This document shows, in pieces, positions 60,301 to 64,000 of a stretch of 64,000 bases of DNA (position 1 is the stretch's first letter; each line of letters starts with the position of its first letter). Position numbers and translations under genes: made by a program. A model generated the notes under the pieces. The model was not told where the DNA came from. It worked only from the letters and a program-made list of their open reading frames with translations, and did not search any database. The stretch is from Polyodon spathula (Eukaryota; Chordata; Actinopteri; Acipenseriformes; Polyodontidae), in NCBI RefSeq assembly GCF_017654505.1, contig NC_054572.1:233864-297863 (forward strand). The letters run 5' to 3'.

Positions 60301-63300
60301 GCTTCAGTTGAGTCATAGCCAAGAATATGCCTATCATGCCCCACTGATCTGGCAATATCATCATGTAGGATAGATTGACCACAAAACAAATTCAGTTCGA
60401 GGATCATGAATAGTTTGAACTGTGCTGACTTGCCTCACCTCTCCAGCAGGAGGCAGCACTCAAAGACGAGGACAAAAGCTGTATAGAAATGATGGACATC
60501 AGCCAGCTGACTGACAAGGAGTTGAAGACACAGCTTATAAAGTACGGAGTCAAGCCTGGGCCCATTGTAGGTAAGAGGAAGGGTACACGCACATACACAC
60601 ATCTACTGTAGTATGGTCTTGTGTCGCAGTGAAACACTTTAGAATTGGAGGTGTGACGGAGGCATTTGGTCTTGTTTGTAATGACAGATGGAGGTTCCAT
60701 TTAAATCGTTTGTTGATTGTTCCCTAGGCTGTTTCACCTCAACAGAATGAGGGATAGATTAGTTTTGGCCCTCCCTCATAAGCTTTCATTTTGCCCAAAC
60801 TTCATTGGGCTCCTCTCAAAAGTAATGGTTTTACTTTTAAATGTCCTAATGCCTGTAATGTACATTAGTTGTCGAAAGCATCCTGTTTTAGCCTGTTTCA
60901 ATTATTTACTATACGTACCGCTCTTGTTTGAATCTTAGTGTGCCTTTTCAGTGTTAGGTTTGGGTGGACCCTGGTATTCTAAGGATCATCTTCTGTGACA
61001 GGTTCCACAAGGCCCGTTTATGAGAAGAAGCTGCTCAAGCTCATCGGCTCAGGTTCAGCAGTGCCGGCGGTCAAGCAGAACGGCACTGGCGATGTGGGGC
61101 GGTACTCTGACAGCGAGGAAGACGAGCGAGGTAACTCTCCTCTTCACCTCCCAGCGGTCATTTAGCTTCTCCGCTAATTAAAGGACTGCAAGCTACTAAA
61201 TTTCTAGCCTAATAGTCAGAACTTGAAGTGTTCCTGTGTTCCTTCAGCATCACGATATGAGCAGGAGAGGAAGAAAGTCACAGTAGAAGTGGGACAGAGC
61301 CCAGCCCAACTCGATCACAGTGGGGTGAGTGATACTGATCACTGGGGTGGGGCACATACAGGCATCCATCTCCCATTGCATAGCAAGAGCCTTTCCAGGA
61401 TTCACTGTTTCATACTGTGGAGTGTGTCTGTGTGTATAAGTCAGGAGGCATTTTTGCAATGCTGCTTTGGAGTGTGCTACAGAACAATGACACGTTAGAT
61501 GACACCTGTAAGTGCACTGAATGTGTGTTGTGTCTATGCACAATGTATCATGTGCTGCTTCTTTGCTAAGCTTTGTAAATCAAGGTGCACACATCTCTAA
61601 TAGCCTGAGCTTTTACTTCTGTGCTACTGTGTCCTTTTCTGTTTCTTTTAAATGCTAGATAGCGTACACTAAGAGCCGATTTGGAAATGGTTCTTTAGCA
61701 GCAGTGCCATCTTGTGGCAATTGAGTAATGTTTATTATTGTGAGGCTGGGAAAGGGTGAGGGGGGTTGGTATGTGTGGAGGTCTGCAGCATTGTAAGACT
61801 AAGGTCCTGGCACGGGGTAGAGCGAGAAAGAGAGAAAAGGGTTTTTCAGTTGAGCACTACAGGTTAATTTCCTACTTTAATTTTCTTTTACATTAACAGG
61901 TAAGAAAACTTCATGAAAAACAGGCAACCTACTTCCCTCAGTGCTTCGCCCCTTGTTCGATGGTAAAAACTGACACTACTTTGGGAGCTTATCAGACACC
62001 ACAGGCACATATTTGTGTGAACAGGATAATGTTTGTGTATTTCTAATTTGTATTCAGTTAAACAAAGCTGTTCCTTCTGCAGGTGGCCAGGCTGCCGCCA
62101 GTGCTGTCTGTGAGCGTTCCTGTGCCCAGGAAAATTCCTAGCACCGGGTACCCGCCGCCTGCAGCAAATCACAGTGTTGCTGATACTGCCTCGAGTCCTC
62201 TAATGAGGAATACCTTCGCTGCAGTGCAGAACACACCAGCGGTAGAGTTCAGAGCACATGGTGTCAGGGTACTGCACTCACAGTACACTGAATGGGTGGA
62301 ATGCACTTGAACACTGGTAATGGCTGTCAGGGTTGGAGTCAATTCCACTTCCCATGCTCTGAATATATTCCAATTCCAAGCCTTTTCAAATAATTCCTTT
62401 TAAAGGACTTTGAATTGACTCCAACCCTGATGGCCGTCTTACCAAGTTCCCTTTCATTGCCAGAACTCCCATCATCAGCTTCTTGTCTTTATTGAATTCG
62501 CTTTCTTATCAGAGTTTTGATATTTAATTTCCTGACTCCAAACTGTCTTAATGCTTTTGACCTTTCACTACACTACACTGCATTGAATTTGCAGGATTTA
62601 GAAACCTCAACATAATGAGTTTTCTGTGTCGAGTGTGATGGATTTTCAAGACCCCATAATTAGTTTTCTGTAACATCTCGGTACTGATCTCTTTTCATTG
62701 AATGCTCCAGCTTAACCCTTTGCTTGTTCCTGGCTCAGGTATTGAGTTTACTGAATTGAATTTGCAGTCTTTTAAATGTGAGTCAGTTGAAATGACGGTT
62801 GTTTCAGAGTATGCCTTCTGTAAGCAAGAAAATGGTGATGATGGTTTGAGTTTGAATACTTCTGATCACGGCACCCTCCTCTTTAGTTTCTCTCTGGAAC
62901 ACGGAGTACTGAGCAGTGTGGTTTCAATAGCACTTCAATATGAGTTTCTATGTCTGTCTCCTTCCATATAAATTCAGCAATTATGACCACCCACACACAT
63001 TACTGTAACCTTCAGAAAAGGGGCGCCATTTAGCAGTGACTTGTTTTAAGTCTTGGTAATATTCCCATCATTAACCTGGCAGTCTCCAAATGATGATGAT
63101 TATGTAATTTTAAAACAAATGTTTGGAGAATGATTGGTTACTGGATAAAGTGTGTGAAGGTCAAAGTGTTGGGTTTAGATACTGTGTAAATTTGTACAAT
63201 ACTTTCACTACTTGATCTACTGTGGGAGCCAATGAGCCTATGCTGTACAAACAGTTCTTGGTCTTCTCAGTATTTACCCACTCGCGTATCTTTCTCGGTC

Positions 63301-64000
63301 AACATGTTGTTCTCGCTTTAGGTGAAGCCGCTCTATATGTCTCTGGAGGGCAGTAAAGCAACCAGGGATTCTGCAGGCACAGGCGTCTCGTTTAGTATTG
63401 CCAAGATGGTGGATGAGGAAAGTGACTGGAATATTGATCATTTTTATTGCAGTTTGTTACCAGACCTGATTTTAAAAAAAAAAAAAAAAAAAAAACAGAC
63501 CTCTGTGTTTTCACATTTCTCCAGGATAGCCCCATTTAAATGTTTTGTAAGTGTAGCAGAAAAGGTTTTGCTTCAGGGTTAGGGTTAGGGCAATGAAAGA
63601 TCTAATGCAGCTTTACATTCAGCAACATATTCACCAATCTAGACTTGGATTTTGCTAAGCAGTTAAAATGCAGTGAAAGCAAAAACGTTAGCTTAATAAA
63701 CAAATAACCTAGTCAGCTAGAGAGAGATCAGTTAGACTTGAGCTGCAGGTACATTGTCACTGGTGCAAACTAAATAGCTGCAGTGTTGAAGAGGTAATCT
63801 ATACTGTAGAACTATGTCATATAAGATGATGACTGTGTTTTTCTACTATGATGCAGCTCTCAAACAGATCCCATGTTACCCCAACCCTGGGGGCTGTTGC
63901 GTCTCCTGCTTCCCCATTCCCTGGGGCTGTTAGATCTGCTGATACACCAATCCCCAGGCACATCACTTCTCCTGTGCCCGTTATACCAAGCCCCATTCCC
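57193..64000 (+). CDS. lemd1: lemd1, LAP2/TMPO-like LEM-domain protein (3' part outside window)
   Basis: Spliced plus-strand gene with seven exons seen in the window: 57193-57399, 60447-60570, 61002-61130, 61248-61324, 62083-62268, 63322 to about 63408, and 63857 onward. The product begins [20 protein letters not shown], the LEM-like (DNA-binding) domain of LAP2/TMPO (residues 1-50), then the acidic FSSDEEE. The LEM domain proper (residues 85-127) has [20 protein letters not shown] and [10 protein letters not shown]; in LAP2/emerin/MAN1 this domain binds BAF and tethers chromatin to the inner nuclear membrane. [10 protein letters not shown] follows, then a Ser/Pro-rich linker. The transmembrane segment should lie beyond position 64000. 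Position next to mir-135b and cdk18 identifies it as lemd1 rather than tmpo. Human LEMD1 lacks the N-terminal LEM-like domain. Confidence 0.88.
57400..60446 (+). other. lemd1 intron 1
   Basis: About 3 kb with no exon recognised. ORFs at 57887-58162 and 58161-58439 show no domain or splice context. Contains a CA/TA microsatellite near 59573-59612. Confidence 0.6.
60447..60570 (+). CDS. lemd1: lemd1 coding exon 2 (LEM domain, first half)
   Basis: A tandem NAGNAG acceptor, CTCCAGCAG, gives a start at 60447 or 60450, both in frame and differing by one Gln. Donor GTAAGA at 60571. Reads [20 protein letters not shown] and [20 protein letters not shown]. The internal ATG at 60489 lines up with the start of human LEMD1 as I recall it. 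Confidence 0.93.
61002..61130 (+). CDS. lemd1: lemd1 coding exon 3 (LEM domain, second half)
   Basis: 129 nt, acceptor GACAG, donor GTAACT. Reads [20 protein letters not shown], then [20 protein letters not shown] and DER. The [12 protein letters not shown] helix and RYSDxEE match LAP2. Phase 1 at both ends. Confidence 0.93.
61248..61324 (+). CDS. lemd1: lemd1 coding exon 4
   Basis: 77 nt, acceptor CCTTCAG, donor GTGAGT. Reads [20 protein letters not shown] and QLDHSG. The basic stretch parallels the KKKEHKKVK region after RYSDNEE in TMPO, with low identity. Confidence 0.78.
62083..62268 (+). CDS. lemd1: lemd1 coding exon 5 (Ser/Pro-rich linker)
   Basis: 186 nt, 62 codons, acceptor CTTCTGCAG, donor GTACTG, phase 0. 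Reads [20 protein letters not shown], then [20 protein letters not shown]. It looks disordered; no family match, but phase and frame fit the gene. Confidence 0.7.
63322..63408 (+). CDS. lemd1: lemd1 candidate coding exon 6
   Basis: Acceptor CGCTTTAG, then [20 protein letters not shown] and GVSFSIAKM, with a phase-0 donor ATG|GTGGAT at 63409 chosen because the next exon reads best in phase 0. An alternative donor lies at 63421. The 3' boundary is uncertain. Confidence 0.5.
63857..64000 (+). CDS. lemd1: lemd1 candidate coding exon 7 (cut by window edge)
   Basis: Acceptor ATGATGCAG, then an open frame to the window edge: [40 protein letters not shown]. Pro/Ser-rich with VPVI and PIPR motifs echoing exon 5 (VPVPRKIPS), which supports this frame. 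A second frame is also open. Confidence 0.55.

Noticed and set aside
62702..62971. 89-codon ORF inside a lemd1 intron, with a possible 24-nt exon after TGCTCCAG
   Set aside because: No similarity to LAP2/LEMD1; the flanking lemd1 exons already join in phase 0 without it.

Overview
The window is about 64 kb of vertebrate nuclear DNA, and it looks like a ray-finned fish. It has short exons in long introns with GT/AG junctions, many microsatellites, and degenerate fish-type interspersed repeats (a 5S-rRNA-derived SINE, tRNA-derived SINEs, a LINE 3' tail, Tc1- and hAT-type MITEs). The repeat mix and the lemd1 domain structure suggest a non-teleost lineage such as sturgeon/paddlefish, gar or bowfin. 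That placement is an inference; the species cannot be read from the sequence.

Layout. (1) 481-4992, minus strand: the first five coding exons of mfsd4a, a major facilitator superfamily membrane protein; the rest lies beyond the left edge. (2) 9212-22643, minus strand: cdk18 (PCTAIRE-3 kinase), of which 14 coding exons were placed to the base. All phases fit except at one point: the exon for the activation segment, between the DFG exon and the GVGC exon, is not found. (3) 22.6-57 kb: about 34 kb without a conventional protein gene. It holds AT-rich, possibly regulatory DNA, a 52-bp minisatellite built from a tRNA-like SINE head, a CT/GA-rich candidate first exon ending in a strong splice donor (41487), the microRNA gene mir-135b (47.1 kb), a near-perfect unassigned hairpin (48.6 kb), and a spliced-looking exon with a 34-codon ORF (48.9 kb). 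(4) 57193 to the right edge, plus strand: lemd1, a LAP2/TMPO-like inner-nuclear-membrane gene with both the N-terminal LEM-like domain and the LEM domain; its 3' end lies beyond the window.

The order mfsd4a - cdk18 - mir-135b - lemd1 matches human 1q32.1, which supports the orthology calls. cdk18/lemd1 belong to the 2R paralogon that also carries CDK17/TMPO. The genes are not an operon and have separate jobs: membrane transport, a PCTAIRE kinase, microRNA regulation and chromatin-lamina tethering. The 41.4-kb exon, mir-135b and the 48.9-kb exon may form one primary transcript upstream of, or continuous with, lemd1.
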